64,000 bases of DNA, from contig NW_020313044.1 in NCBI RefSeq assembly GCF_003265705.1, positions 1,404,463-1,468,462 of the forward strand, given 5' to 3'. Under the pieces are notes generated by a model. That model was not told where the DNA came from, ran no database searches, and saw only the letters and a program-made list of their open reading frames with translations. The DNA comes from Callorhinus ursinus. Its lineage: Eukaryota > Chordata > Mammalia > Carnivora > Otariidae. Positions 1 through 10,700 of the stretch are shown one piece after another (position 1 is the stretch's first letter; each line of letters begins with the position of its first letter). A program made the position numbers and the translations under genes.

Positions 1-3
1 TAC

Positions 4-209
4 CTGTCTGGGTGAGTCTCTTTAGCTACTAAGGTATTACTTGGTCCCAAAAGTTCTTTCCAGTAAGAGATGGCTTTATGTCTAGCTAATATCATGGCAA
101 CAAGTGGTCCAGAACTCATGTAAGCTGTTAAATTGGGGAAAAACATTTTCCCATACTGTTCCACATAAAAGTTACTACAGTGCTCAGGGCTGAGATGGAG
201 TTTTCTTCT
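4..209 (-). CDS. NME5: NME5 coding exon 2
   Basis: A 206-base exon read right to left, opening after acceptor ...cttatag and closing at CAG|gta at the window edge. It encodes [17 protein letters not shown] and onward through [17 protein letters not shown], the middle of the NDP-kinase fold. It ends two bases into a codon, so the next exon is needed to continue. Confidence 0.92.
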
Positions 210-3200
210 CTATAAGAGAAACAAAGTCAACAAAAGTATTTAAAATGACAGTTCAATAATAACTCATTAAGTCATTAATAACTTGAAATTCATACAAATC
301 TGATTATAAATGTAAGATTTTTATATTACGAAGAAAGGGAGATATAAAGTTAAATGTAGGCTATAAATAAACTTCTCAAAGTTATTTAACCAACTCTCGT
401 GCGCTGTTGATGTGAAGGTAAACCCATGCAGCCACTGTGGAAACCAGTATGGAGGTTCATCAAAAAATTAAAAATAGAAATACTATATGATCCAGTAATT
501 CCACTACTGGTTATTTACCCAAAGAAAACAAAACCACTAATTCAAAAAGATATATGCACCCCTACATTTACTGCACCATTATTAACAATAGCTGAGACAT
601 GGAAGCAACACAAAGATCAATCTACAGATAAGTGGATAAAGATGTGGTATATAAATACAATGGAATATTACCCAGCCATTGCATAGAAAGGAATGAGATC
701 TTGCCATTTGTGACACTATGGACGGACCCAGAGGGTATTATGCTAAATGAAATAAGTCAGACAGATAAAGACAATTACCATTTCATTTATATGTGGAATC
801 TAACAAGAGAATGGACAAACAAAAAACAGACTCTTAAATACAGAGAACAAACCTGTAGTTGCCAGAAGGGATGGTAGTGGGGGGCATGGGTGAAACAGAT
901 GAAGGGAATTAAAGGTAGGAACTTATAGTTACAAAATAAGTAAGTCACAGAGATGAAAAGCACAGCATAGAGAAGAGTTAATAATACTGTAATAATGTCG
1001 TATGGTGACAGATGGTGACCACACTTACTGTGGTAAGCACTGACTAAAATATAGAATTGTAAAAATCAGTATGTTGTACACCTGAAACTAATATACATTG
1101 CATGTTAATTATACTTAAGTTAAAAACAGCTATTTAACCTACTTAAGAAAAACTATCCCTATCCGGCAGCCTACTTCAATATATGGTTTGTTAATGACAA
1201 ACTGAGCTTATCTCCTTCTTTAAGTAAAAGACTACTATCATCAACATTTTTATACTTTGTATACATTAAAGTAACAAAATTGGACTTCAGAATATTCCAA
1301 ATTCATCTTTATCTATTTGTGATATTTTCCTATTAATTGTGAAATTTTCCTATATTATTTTAGGGAGCTGGTCTTATCGTGGTACTTAGAAATAATATAC
1401 AGTATAATGATGCAGTAAACAAGTTTTTCTGTTGAATGTAAAAGTTGTGTAATCTTGGGCGCCTGGGTGGCTCAGTCGGTTGAGCGACTGCCTTCAGCTC
1501 AGGTCATGATCCTGGAGTCCCGGGATCGAGTCCCACATCGGGCTCCCTGCTCGGCGGGGAGTCTGCTTCTCCCTCTGACCCTCCCCCCTCTCATGCTCTC
1601 TCTCTCAAAAATAAATAAAATTTAAAAAAATTAAAAAAAAAAAGTTGTGTAATCTTTATTCTAGTTCTGCCATAAATATGTAGGTTCACTATGATCTTAA
1701 AATACTTGGTACTAAGTTTCTCAGTTTGAAAGAACATAAAATATTGAGGGCAAGTAAACATTATTTTCTTCACAAATGAGATTATACGAACGAATCAGTA
1801 AAAAATCACAGAAGTGAAACCAGCCATTCTTCTGATTAGAGATCATCCTTCTCTAAAAGCAGCTATGTGAACACTTCTTTTTTTTTAGATTTTATTTATT
1901 TATTTTGACAGAGACACAGCGGGAGAGGGAACACAAGCAGAGGGAGTGGGAGAGGGAGAAGCAGGCTTCCGGCGGAGCAGGGAGACCGATGTGGGGCTCA
2001 ATCCCAGGACCCTGGGATCATGACTCTAGCCGAAGGCAGACGCTTAACGACTGAGCCACCCAGACGCCCCTATTTGAACACTATTAAAATATCATCCATT
2101 ACTACTGTTTGTCAGTTCCACTAAAGGTGGATCATGAAGGAAAAGACTCAAGAAATAACAGAGGGATTCAAATTAGTCACCAAGAAAAACTTCTGGCTAG
2201 AATAAGGATGATGAGAATGGAGATAAGTTAGAAGGTCAAGGCTAAAAATCTCCATGATTAAGGCAGAAAGCTATCTTTCTAAAGTGGGTTAGATTTTCCT
2301 GACAGTACAGCATGAAATTTACCAAGTGACGTCTTAAGGCTCCTTCCAAAACAATCATGTGTCCTCAGGTTTCGGAAACCTGGCAAAATTGCTTGGTTTG
2401 TAGTGAGAAATCAAAACTGCCCAAAGCAAGAAATGGGAAGATGTTTACCTAGGTGGGTCAGCACTGTTGTAAACAGGCTATGCTGACAAATATAACATTC
2501 TCACCAGTCAAGGACCAGCTACTACAAAATAGGTGCTTGTATCTGTTCACATAATGAAATTCATATAGTCAAGAAAAACAAATTTGAGAAGTTACAAAAC
2601 CACCTGATTTAGTATAATCCTTGATTCTATTACTTAAAAATAAGATGTGTCAGTATTTGTGATTCTTGGGCATACTGGTATGGGTTTTTTGGTTGCTGCA
2701 TTAAAAAATAAAATTTCATCTGTTATAATGTAAGCCCTTATCACATGCCCCTTAACAAGCAAGGGAAGCCACCTTCTGTAGGTGTGCTGCCTAATGCAGC
2801 ATAATTATAAACATTAAGAGCTCCTCTTAAGCTAAAATTGATGAGGAGCACCTGGGTGGGTCAGTCGGTTAAGTGTTTGACTTAGGCTCTGGTCATGATC
2901 TCAGAGCCCCCCCATCTGGCTCCAGGGGTTTGCTCTCAGCAGGGAGTCTGCCCCTCCCCTGCTCATTCCCTCTGTCTCCCCCCCCTCAAATAAATAAAAT
3001 CTTTAAAAAATTGATAATGGGCGCCTGGGTGGCTCAGTTGGTTAAGCGACTGCCTTTGGCTCAGGTCATGATCCTGGAGTCCGGGGATCGAGTCCCACAT
3101 CGGGCTCCCTGCTGAGCAGGGAGTCTGCTTCTCCCTCTGACCCTCTTCCCTCTCGTGCTTTCTATCTCTCATTCTCTCTCTCTCAAATAAATAAATAAAA

Positions 3201-6001
3201 TCTTTAAAAAAATTGATAATAAATCAGTAATTCCATTGGTTACTTTAAAATTAGGTCGGGGCACATGGCTGGTTAGGCCAGTGGGAGATGCAAATCTTGG
3301 TCTCGGGGTTGTGAGTTTGAGCCCCATGAGGGGTGTGAAAATTGATTAAAAATAAAAAATTTTTATTTATTTGCCAGAGAGAGAGAGAGAAAGAGAGAGA
3401 GATTGCACACAAGCAGGGGGAGCGGCAGGCAGCGGCAGAAGTAGGCTCCCCGCTGAACAAGGAGCCCGATGTGGGACTCGATCCCAGGATCCTGGGATCA
3501 TGACCTGAACTGAAGGCAGACGCTTAACTGACTGGGCCACCCAGGCGTCCCTAAAAATAAAATCTTTAAAAAAATTAGATCAGGTAAAATTTTTTGGAAT
3601 TTGGGTGAATATTTTCACAAAGAGAAATAGTATTAAATAGTATCAGAAAAGGAACCATTAGTTTGTAACAAAGGAAAGACTGCCACCTACTGAAAGAATG
3701 CATCATTTTTCAGAAGGTTTTCCCTAGATGGCAACAAGAAAGCCTTAAGTTCAGGGGCACCTAGGTGGCTCAGTCGTTAAGCGTCTGCCTTCGGCTCAGG
3801 CCATGGCCCCAGGGTGGCTCAGACCATGGTCAGATGACAAAAAAGTTCTAGAGTTGGATGGTGGTGATGGCTGCACAATAAAGGAAATGTACTTAACACC
3901 GCTAAACTGTACACTTAAAAATGGTAAATTTTATGTTGTGTATATTTTATCACAATTAAAACAAAAGAGAAGCATACAATATACCAAAGCTTTCTTTGGT
4001 ATGAAATTTACTGCTGCCTAGGGAAAGTGTTAAATATTAGTATTTAAACATTCTCACCAGTCAAGGACCAGCTGCTGCAAAATAGGTGCTTGTATCTGTT
4101 CACATACTGAAATTCATATAGTCAAGAAAAAGAAATTTGAGAAGTTACAAAACCACCTGATTTAGTATAATCCTATTATTCATTATTTAAAATTAAGATG
4201 TGTATTTGTGGGGCACCTGGGTGGCTCAGTCGGTTAAGCGGCTGCCTTCGGCTCAGGTCATGATCCCGGGGTCCTGGGATCGAGCCCCATGTCGGGCTCC
4301 CTGCTCAGTGGAGAGCCTGCTTCTCCCTCTCCCTCTGCCTGCCTCTCCCTCTGCCTGCCTCCCTGCCCGCCTCTCTGCCTGCCTCTCTGCCTACTTGTGC
4401 ACTCTCTCTTTCTCTGTCAAATAAATAAATAAATAAATAACCTTAAAAAAAAAAAAGATGATCACAACCTTATAAAAAAAAAAGATGTGTATTTGTGATT
4501 GTTAGGCATATTTAACATGAGCTACTTAAGTTTTTCACTATTTTTAAAATATGAACTTCTAAAAAAACTTAAATAGGATACCTTTATCTTATTTGTATAC
4601 TTCATCTAATTGTTTTTTCCCAAAATTTAATGGGTAATATACTTATAGGGATAGGAAATTCAAAACACTATAAAAGAGTATATACTGAAAAATTGCATTC
4701 CCATCCCTGTCCTAATCCACCCTGGTCTTCCTTGCTCTCAAATAGGCAACTATTTTTTAATCTCCTAGTGTTTGATTTTGCAAATACTGGCAAACATGAA
4801 TATATGTTACTTTTTCTCTATCACAAAAGATTGCTATATACAGTTCTGCCATCTTGCTTTTTTCCATAACAGGACATGGAGAGGTTCCTCTTTTTTCATT
4901 TTACAACTAGTTGCATAGTATTCAATTTGATGGCTTCGTCAGTCTACTTAACAAATCCTTTTTTTTAAGCTTTTTAAAAAAGATTTATTTATCAGAGAGA
5001 AAGAGAGAGCGCGCGCACAAGCAGGGGGAGTGGCAGGCAGAGGGAAAAGCAGGCTCCTTGCCAAGCAAGGAGCCAGATGTGGGACTCGATCCCAGGACCC
5101 CGGGGACCATGACCTGAGCCGAAGGCAGTCGCTTAACCAACTGAGCCACCCAGGCGCCCCAACCCCTGTTTTCTTTTTAAAAACACTGACAAAATAGACA
5201 ATATGACACTATACAAATATAAGAGAATGAAAAAACCTGGAATTCAAATAGGGATGGTACAAAAATATTCAAAATATTTCATTCTATTTGATAATCTTTA
5301 ACAAGACTCGTTTTACATACATTTTCAAACCTCTACCAACTGCAGAATAAGGTTTTAAAACGTTGTTTTTAATAATTGAAAAAAAATACCAACAGTCTAA
5401 AGTCCATCAATTGAACAAGTAAATAAATTGTTCATTCACGGAAGGGAATATCACACAGAAGTGAGGAAGAATGAGGCAGATTCAGATGTAATAACGTGGA
5501 ACGCCATCCGAGCAACTTTGTAAAGGAAGTCAAGGGAAGAAGACTGTCCTATTTTATGGCGGGGGTGGGGGCACTGTTTGAAATGCTTAGAAAACCCTGC
5601 AAGGACAGAAAGCATTAAGTAGATGCCTTTCCTTGGAGACTGAGACTTGGGTGGGAGAGCAGAGAAGAAAAAAGGAATTTTAGTTCTCATTTTATATTCT
5701 TTTGAAGTATAAAAAAAATTAAAACTAACATATATAACATTTATACTTAAAAGTTAAACCTAAGTTTAGTACTAAGTACTAAGGCACTAAATAGGTTAAC
5801 ATATTTAAGTACTTTTTTTTTTTAAAGAGGAAAGAGAGAAAAAAAACCATGATCATCATGCCCAAAAGTTACCTGAACAATGGTGAATCCAGATCTGAGA
5901 ATAATATCTTGTATCTCCTCCTCTTTGTCAGCAATATCTGGTTTGATAATAGCCAGAGTTTTTTCTACATATATCTGAGGTGGGGGCATTGACATCTCCA
6001 T
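4..6001 (-). CDS. NME5: NME5, nucleoside diphosphate kinase family member 5 (5' part; continues beyond the left edge)
   Basis: Two coding exons, 5873-6001 and 4-209, splice in frame to give the first ~111 residues of NME5. The protein starts [15 protein letters not shown] and runs straight into the NDP-kinase fold, with [10 protein letters not shown] as its first strand. NME5 belongs to the group II NDP kinases; it is linked to sperm flagella and motile cilia (radial spokes) and its catalytic activity is doubtful. The region around the catalytic histidine and the C-terminal DPY-30-like part would be in exons left of the window. The start is the first ATG of an open exon; two further in-frame ATGs follow within five codons. 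The 5.7 kb intron is full of repeats. Identification rests on recalled similarity to human NME5 across both exons and on the BRD8 neighbour. Confidence 0.93.
417..1125 (+). mobile_element. LINE-1 3' end (ORF2 C-terminus and 3' UTR)
   Basis: The reading frame at 426-686 encodes the C-terminal end of L1 ORF2 ([23 protein letters not shown]), then shifts frame and runs on into a typical L1 3' region ('gtgttgtacacctgaaactaata'-like near 1070-1095). It is 5' truncated and not a functional gene. Confidence 0.85.
1457..1640 (+). mobile_element. CAN-SINE
   Basis: Full-length tRNA-Lys-derived SINE with head gcgcctgggtggctcag, CT-rich body and A-rich tail. A perfect 16-base target duplication flanks it (1441-1456 and 1641-1656), so the insertion is young. 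Confidence 0.95.
1880..2071 (-). mobile_element. CAN-SINE
   Basis: Reverse-oriented CAN-SINE: T-rich tail first, 'gagccacccagacgcccc' head last. A short duplication 'tgaacact' flanks it. Confidence 0.93.
2494..2675. repeat. Local duplication, copy A
   Basis: About 180 bases starting 'aacattctcaccagtcaag' recur at 4047-4510 with few differences. The block does not look like a known repeat family. See copy B and the findings. Confidence 0.85.
2847..3010 (+). mobile_element. CAN-SINE
   Basis: Head 'gcacctgggtgggtcagtcgg', CT-rich body, AATAAA-rich tail. It is followed immediately by a second SINE. Confidence 0.9.
3019..3212 (+). mobile_element. CAN-SINE (tandem with previous)
   Basis: Second full SINE separated from the first only by a 'ttgataat'-type duplicated target, which recurs after its tail near 3213-3220. 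Confidence 0.92.
3257..3352 (+). mobile_element. Short tRNA-type CAN-SINE, interrupted
   Basis: Short form lacking the CT-rich part ('ctcggggttgtgagtttgagcccc' core). A reverse-oriented full SINE (3355-3552) sits in its A-rich tail and splits it. Confidence 0.75.
3355..3552 (-). mobile_element. CAN-SINE nested in the preceding short SINE
   Basis: Reverse-oriented SINE ending 'gggccacccaggcgtccc'; the host element's 'aaaataaaatcttt' tail resumes right after it. Confidence 0.9.
3754..3815 (+). mobile_element. CAN-SINE head fragment
   Basis: Only the tRNA-derived first ~60 bases ('gcacctaggtggctcagtcg') are present, joined abruptly to LINE-1 3' sequence. Confidence 0.75.
3816..3970 (+). mobile_element. 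LINE-1 3' end fragment
   Basis: Sequence of the type 'aactgtacacttaaaaatggtaaattttatg...' is characteristic of mammalian L1M-class 3' ends. A sister fragment lies near 57420-57545. Confidence 0.7.
4047..4510. repeat. Local duplication, copy B (split by a SINE)
   Basis: Matches copy A (2494-2675) over 'aacattctcaccagtcaag' through the 'gatttagtataatcc' region. A SINE at 4210-4483 interrupts it, flanked by the duplicated target 'aagatgtgtatttgtg'. Confidence 0.85.
4210..4483 (+). mobile_element. CAN-SINE with expanded CTGCCT tract
   Basis: SINE with an unusually long pyrimidine repeat (about 4320-4400, alternating ctgcct/ccctct units) and a double A-rich tail. The 16-base target 'aagatgtgtatttgtg' flanks it. 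Confidence 0.93.
4630..4960 (-). mobile_element. Old LINE-1 fragment (antisense)
   Basis: The 'ttttcattttacaactagttgcatagtattcaa'-like text is the reverse complement of an old L1 3' region. The class is judged by eye only. Confidence 0.55.
4966..5160 (-). mobile_element. CAN-SINE
   Basis: Reverse-oriented SINE with GA-rich tract including gcgcgcgc; ends 'gagccacccaggcgcccc'. Confidence 0.93.
5873..6001 (-). CDS. NME5: NME5 coding exon 1 (start codon exon)
   Basis: ATG at 6001-5999 opens 43 codons that end ...SGFTIVQ at donor CAG|gtaact. The next exon picks up at RRKL in frame. The 5' UTR continues upstream from 6002; its acceptor is not clear to me. Confidence 0.93.
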
Positions 6002-6187
6002 TCTGCCTTTTCAGGGTACAATTTAGGGGATTCTCCACAGGTATCAACTGCAATGACATGCATCATCCCCACCCCAAATTTTAATGTAATTGTGATGAAG
6101 AACAGCATTATTACGCGCTTGATGTTATTAATTTACAGTTAAAAACCGCTGAATCTTTTTCTATAAGCAGTGTCTCAGTAATACGAT

Positions 6188-6302
6188 GTTGGGGAGCCTG
6201 GCTGGCTCTGTCCGAGGAGCATGTGACTCTTGATCTCTGGGTCTCGTGGGTTCGAGCCCCAGGTTAGGTGTAGAGATTACACAAATAAACTTAAAAAAAA
6301 AA
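6188..6302 (+). mobile_element. Short tRNA-type CAN-SINE
   Basis: Short form with 'gcctggctggctctg' head and 'gtgggttcgagccccaggttaggtgtagag' core, then an A tail. No CT-rich region. Confidence 0.85.
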
Positions 6303-6612
6303 TGCCATTTCTACTCTACGTCTAATTCATGCCCTTGGTTTTCCTAAGCGCTTTCGTTGAGGTACAGAGGCCAAAGGGCAGTCTGATGGCCTGGCCCTGG
6401 CATGGACTCTCGGGACTGCAGGTGAAGACCGGGTCAGCCACTCCGCAGCAACTTTCTACCCAGCGGCAGGGAAGCCGTGCCCCCGTCCCCGCCCCTCCTG
6501 GAAGACCACACAGAGGGTCTGGCCTGGTTAGAAAGCAGAATCCCAGGTCCCAGTGCCTTTCCAAGGCACACTTGCAGATATACCGGAGTACAGCCCTCAA
6601 CTGCGTACTCAC

Positions 6613-6700
6613 CCGGCGCCCGCTCCGCCCGGCCACCGCCGCTTGTTGCTAGGAGACCCAAAGCACAGTTCAGGGACCGTGGCTGCAGAGGGCCAATCCC
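6613..6700 (-). other. NME5: Probable NME5 promoter and non-coding first exon
   Basis: A small CpG-rich patch (about 6600-6660) holds a strong reverse-strand splice donor, CCGG|gtgagt, at 6613/6612. It is well placed to splice a non-coding first exon to the exon with the start codon. The transcription start cannot be fixed from sequence. Confidence 0.45.
6645..6657. promoter_or_regulatory. X-box-like (RFX) site in NME5 promoter
   Basis: gttgctaggagac on the plus strand is GTCTCCTAGCAAC on the gene strand. One half-site (AGCAAC) fits the RFX consensus exactly; the other has one mismatch. RFX factors drive ciliary genes, which fits NME5. Confidence 0.55.
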
Positions 6701-6859
6701 AGCACAGTGCGTCACAGACTCTGGGTGGTTCCTTTCAATCAAGAGAAGGAGCCAGCCTACAGCCGTCTTTATTCCCCCCTGCCAATCTTAGAGCACCAGA
6801 CGTTTTCCAACATTCTCATCTTATTTCACCCTCCTTGTCATTTAAAGGACGCTTCAATT

Positions 6860-7053
6860 TTTTTTTAAAGATTTTATTTATTTGACAGAGAGAGACACAG
6901 CGAGAGAGGGAACACACAAGTGGGGGAGTGGGAGAGGGAGAAGCAGGCTTCCTGTGGAGCAGGCAGCCTGATGCGGGGCTCGATCCCAGGACCCCGGGAC
7001 CATGACCCGAGCCGAAGGCAGACGCTTAACGACTGAGCCACCCAGGTGCCCCT
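6860..7053 (-). mobile_element. CAN-SINE between NME5 and BRD8
   Basis: Reverse-oriented SINE flanked by 'aaaggacgcttcaatt' and 'aaaggatgcttcaatt' (16-base duplication with one change). Confidence 0.94.
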
Positions 7054-7230
7054 AAAGGATGCTTCAATTATATCAACTTTATAATGAGACAAATCAGAGG
7101 CACTCCCCCTCATCCCACACCATCCCGTTTCAGACAGTTTATATAAGAAACCCACGTCAAATACCTTCAGTCATTCCACCAGATAGTGTTTTTATTCCCA
7201 GATTCTGTAATCATTAAAAAAGCAATCTTC

Positions 7231-7380
7231 GGGGGCTGGGGGATGGGTTAGCCCAGTGATGGGTATTAAAAAGGGCATGTTCTGCATGGAGCACTGGGTG
7301 TTATATGCAATGAATCATGGAACACTACATCAAAAACTAATGATGTATGGTGATTAACATAATTAAAAAAAAGAAAAAAA
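7231..7380 (+). mobile_element. 5'-truncated LINE-1 at the BRD8 3' end
   Basis: Typical carnivore L1 3' UTR ('gcactgggtgttatatgcaatgaatcatgg', 'ggtgattaacata') with an A-rich tail at 7365-7380. 'caatcttc' repeats on both sides as the target duplication. The tail abuts the BRD8 cleavage region. Confidence 0.88.
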
Positions 7381-7389
7381 CAATCTTCA

Positions 7390-7719
7390 ACTTGTGAAAT
7401 AACATTTATTTATAGAGCAGTTACAAAAGGCTTAATTTAGTTACATCTCAATCAAGCCTAAGAAACAAAGAAGTGAGCAACATTTACAGCATAACTCCAA
7501 ATCTCAGCTTTCCCCGTTTTATATTATGTCCACAGACACCTTTGACTCCTTGGTTGTGAGTTAACATTTTTCTTAGTAGAAAAGACAACAGAAAACTGGT
7601 AAACAAGTACTGGGATCTTCTCTGAGTCTCAATAAGAGGTCCCAAATCCAGAAAAGGTCAGGACAGCAGCTCCTGGTTAACAGAAGAGGTTTTCCATCAT
7701 CCACAGGGTTGGCTGGTTC
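7390..7719 (-). other. BRD8: BRD8 3' UTR (long form)
   Basis: Follows the stop codon. A canonical AATAAA (plus-strand tttatt at 7405-7410) marks the end, so cleavage is expected near 7375-7395. The first ~40 bases still read in frame as a relic of coding sequence; see findings. Confidence 0.75.
7405..7410 (-). terminator. Polyadenylation signal of long BRD8 transcript
   Basis: AATAAA on the gene strand, about 310 bases beyond the stop codon and just upstream of U-rich sequence. Confidence 0.7.
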
Positions 7720-7770
7720 TCATTCCAAACTATTTAAGTCTCTTCTTTTGTCTAACCAAATATTCAGCAC
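7720..7770 (-). CDS. BRD8: BRD8 coding exon 28 (terminal, long form)
   Basis: Encodes [16 protein letters not shown] then TGA (7722-7720). Continuing past the stop, the frame still reads EPANPVDDGKP, so the stop looks recent. Acceptor ...ctatag at 7771. Confidence 0.88.
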   Translation of the reverse strand: MLNIWLDKRRDLNSLE

Positions 7771-10700
7771 CTATAGTCAAGGCAGATAGCAAGGTATGAA
7801 TCTTAAAAACTATAGAGATTTGAATGCAATTTTCTTCTTCTGCAATGAGGTTTGATTATGCTTTTTTTCCTTTTAAGTATGGTCCTGCCCAGAAAAGAAA
7901 CCCACAAATGTCACCTTCTGGCTCCACGTCTTACCCCTGTAGATGGGACAGTGTGAACATACATTAATATCAACAGGTGTAGCAACCAAAAAATGGATAA
8001 TGATTCCAGCCTTTGGTCTGCATGTTTAGCCCTGTGACTTGAGGCACTGGAAGCAGGAGCTCCAGTTATTTATCTATCCCCAGCTCTCTTGAGACTTCTC
8101 TGCTGCCTGTCTTCCTACACTACTTTACTTCGCTATCTATGAAAGCTGGTCCTACAGAGACTTAGAGTTTTCCAAAGCAGTAGGTACAACGTCAATACCT
8201 CAGGGCCCTTAGCCACCTCTAAACATAAACTCTGAGAACACAAGGTCGCTTTAACATGACTCTTACTCTCACAGATTTTCTAAAATCAGATTCTAGAGGC
8301 TGTACTCCTTTTTCCTTACAGCTCTCTACATACAGTACCTGAATCTGCTCCAAGACTTCTCGCTCCATCTCCACAGCCATATGGTACACGTGATGATCAG
8401 AGTCATTGTACATCACAGCATTCTGGAACATCAGCATCAGGTCCCGCTGGAACTGAGCCATGGTGCGAATCCGTCCCTTAGACAGATTCCTTTTCAAGCT
8501 AGTTAAGTCCATGGGTCTGCAGGTGGCCAAGAGAAACCACAGGAAATCAAACCTTTATGTGGGACCCAACATGCTCTCTTGGAGAACCAGCTCTTAATTC
8601 CCATCAGATAATAAAATAGCAACAGCAGCTAACATTTGATTTTTTACAATAGGCCAAGCGCTTACCTTGCCAAGTACAAGGTACTTCCTATATTAATTCA
8701 CTTCATCCTCTCAGTAAACCTATAAGCTAGGTACCTTATTATCACCAACCAGCAGTGGGTAACCAACGCTAAAGAGGTTAAGTACTTGTTCAAAGTCACA
8801 CAGCTTGGATTCCAATTTAGAGGTAGCCTGACTCTGGAGCCCACAAACCCAGCCACTATAGGAGGGGTGCTGGCCCCACATACCAAAGTTGCAAAGAGCT
8901 CCAATGATTAGTCTGTCACAGAGGAGTTACTGACTGTTCACCATGTGTAGTCATATACTAGTTGTTTAATCTGCTTCTCTTACTATATAATCAAAAGCTA
9001 AGAATTTTTTTCTCCTTTTGTGGAGATGAAGAGTGTGAATCAAGTGAATGTTTAGATAAATAACTATTTGATGAGACACAGAGAGTGGGTATATAAGGGG
9101 AAGACACAGCAGTGTAGAAAGAGGACTGAACTAGTAGGTTAAGAATCTGGGGTTTAGTTCTAGCTCTGCTATTCACTGTTGATCACCCGAAGTCATAAGC
9201 ACCTCTGAGCCTTACTTTCCTCACGTATAGAATGAAGGAGTCTGTCTGCAAAGGTCCTTTCCTGATCTTTTACACTCTATTAACACACTGGCTTATGACA
9301 GCATTTTAGATGAATTATGCTATAAAAATCCAAAATAGTGCTATCAACCAGTGTTTGTAACAACCATCTGGATTACCATCTTTGCCTTAGCATACCTATA
9401 ATGGTTTTTTTTTTAATTTTTTTATTATGTTATGTTAATCACGTTACACCGTTAGTTCTTGATGTAGTGATCACTGAGTCACTGTTTGTGCATAACACCC
9501 AGTGCTCCATGACCTATAATGGTCTGATGAATATAGTGTTCGTTTTAAAGTTTTGCTCCAAAAGAACAGTATCAAAACTATCAAAGGCTACATAAGATTA
9601 TGACGAATGGATATTACTTAAAAATCAATACTAAAAAAGAAAAAAGCCTATTACACCCTTTTGTTCCCTGTATTCCTTCTCAAATGAAGACCAAGCTTAT
9701 CATAACTTCACAAACTTGCTCAGATGTAAAATACATCCTGCGTTTGTAAGTAATGCAATAAAATAAAGAAATGATCAGGGTGCCTGGCTGACTCGGTGGC
9801 GCATATGACGCTTGATCTCGGGGTTGTGAGTTCAAGCCCCATGTTGGGTGTAGAGATGACTTAAAAACAAAATCTTTATTTTTTTAAAGAAAGAAATGAT
9901 CTAATAGACCAGAAATAAAGTATGAGAAGACAGATACAAAAGCAACCAACCTTTTCTGACCCCTTTTCCACTGACCTTTTCACCACATCCTTGTATCCTG
10001 GGGCCTGCCTTTCTGACACAGGCTTCAGAAAAGGATTGCTGAACCTGTTAAGGGACAATCTCTGAGAGGATAAAGAAACTCTGGAAAGTCATTATAAATG
10101 AAAAGAGTGGCTGTGAAGGCCAAGAGTGGCTTGGATACCTACCTGTGACTGGCCACCATCTTCCAGACTGGCAGGAGAGTCTTCTTAAATAACAAGTGAT
10201 CCTGAACAGGGTGACTCTGGCCTAGATCAGACCTATGGGATGAAACGGACAGAAAGGAAACAGTAACTTCACACATGGTATTCTGTCTCTCCCAGGTAGG
10301 TAAAGAGATTTTCTCAATATATAGTGCTCCTTTTTTTTTTTTTTTTTTTTTTAAAGATTTTATTTATTTATTGGACAGAGAGAGATAGCGAGAGCAGGAA
10401 CACAAGCAGGGGGAGTGGGAGAGGGAGAAGCAGGCCTCCTGCTGAGCAGGGAGCCCGATGTGGGACTCGATCCCAGGACCCTGGGATCATGACCTGAGCC
10501 GAAGGCAGACGCTTAACGACTGAGCCACCCAGGCGCCCTATAGTGCTCCTTCTTAATATGGGAAGGAACTAACACCAGAAATTAAAACATATTGAATGCT
10601 TCCATAAGAGACCCCAAACTCTACAAATATTCTCTTACTGGTCACTGTTACCTTATGAAGTAGTTACTTTCTACTACCAATCTACAATTGCTTCTGTCTT

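Larger units (their letters stand above)
210..5872. other. NME5 intron, repeat-rich
   Basis: No exon is seen. It holds LINE-1 fragments (417-1125, 3816-3970, 4630-4960 and probably 5340-5520), several CAN-SINEs, and a duplicated block (2494-2675 and 4047-4510). Stretches 1130-1440, 2075-2490 and 5520-5870 look like unremarkable AT-rich intron. Confidence 0.7.

Noticed and set aside
426..877. Two overlapping open frames that look like a small gene
   Set aside because: They are the C-terminal end of LINE-1 ORF2 in two frames, followed by an L1 3' UTR.
6322..6885. Cluster of overlapping open frames on both strands
   Set aside because: Overlaps in all frames are due to GC richness of the NME5 promoter area; none has recognisable protein content.
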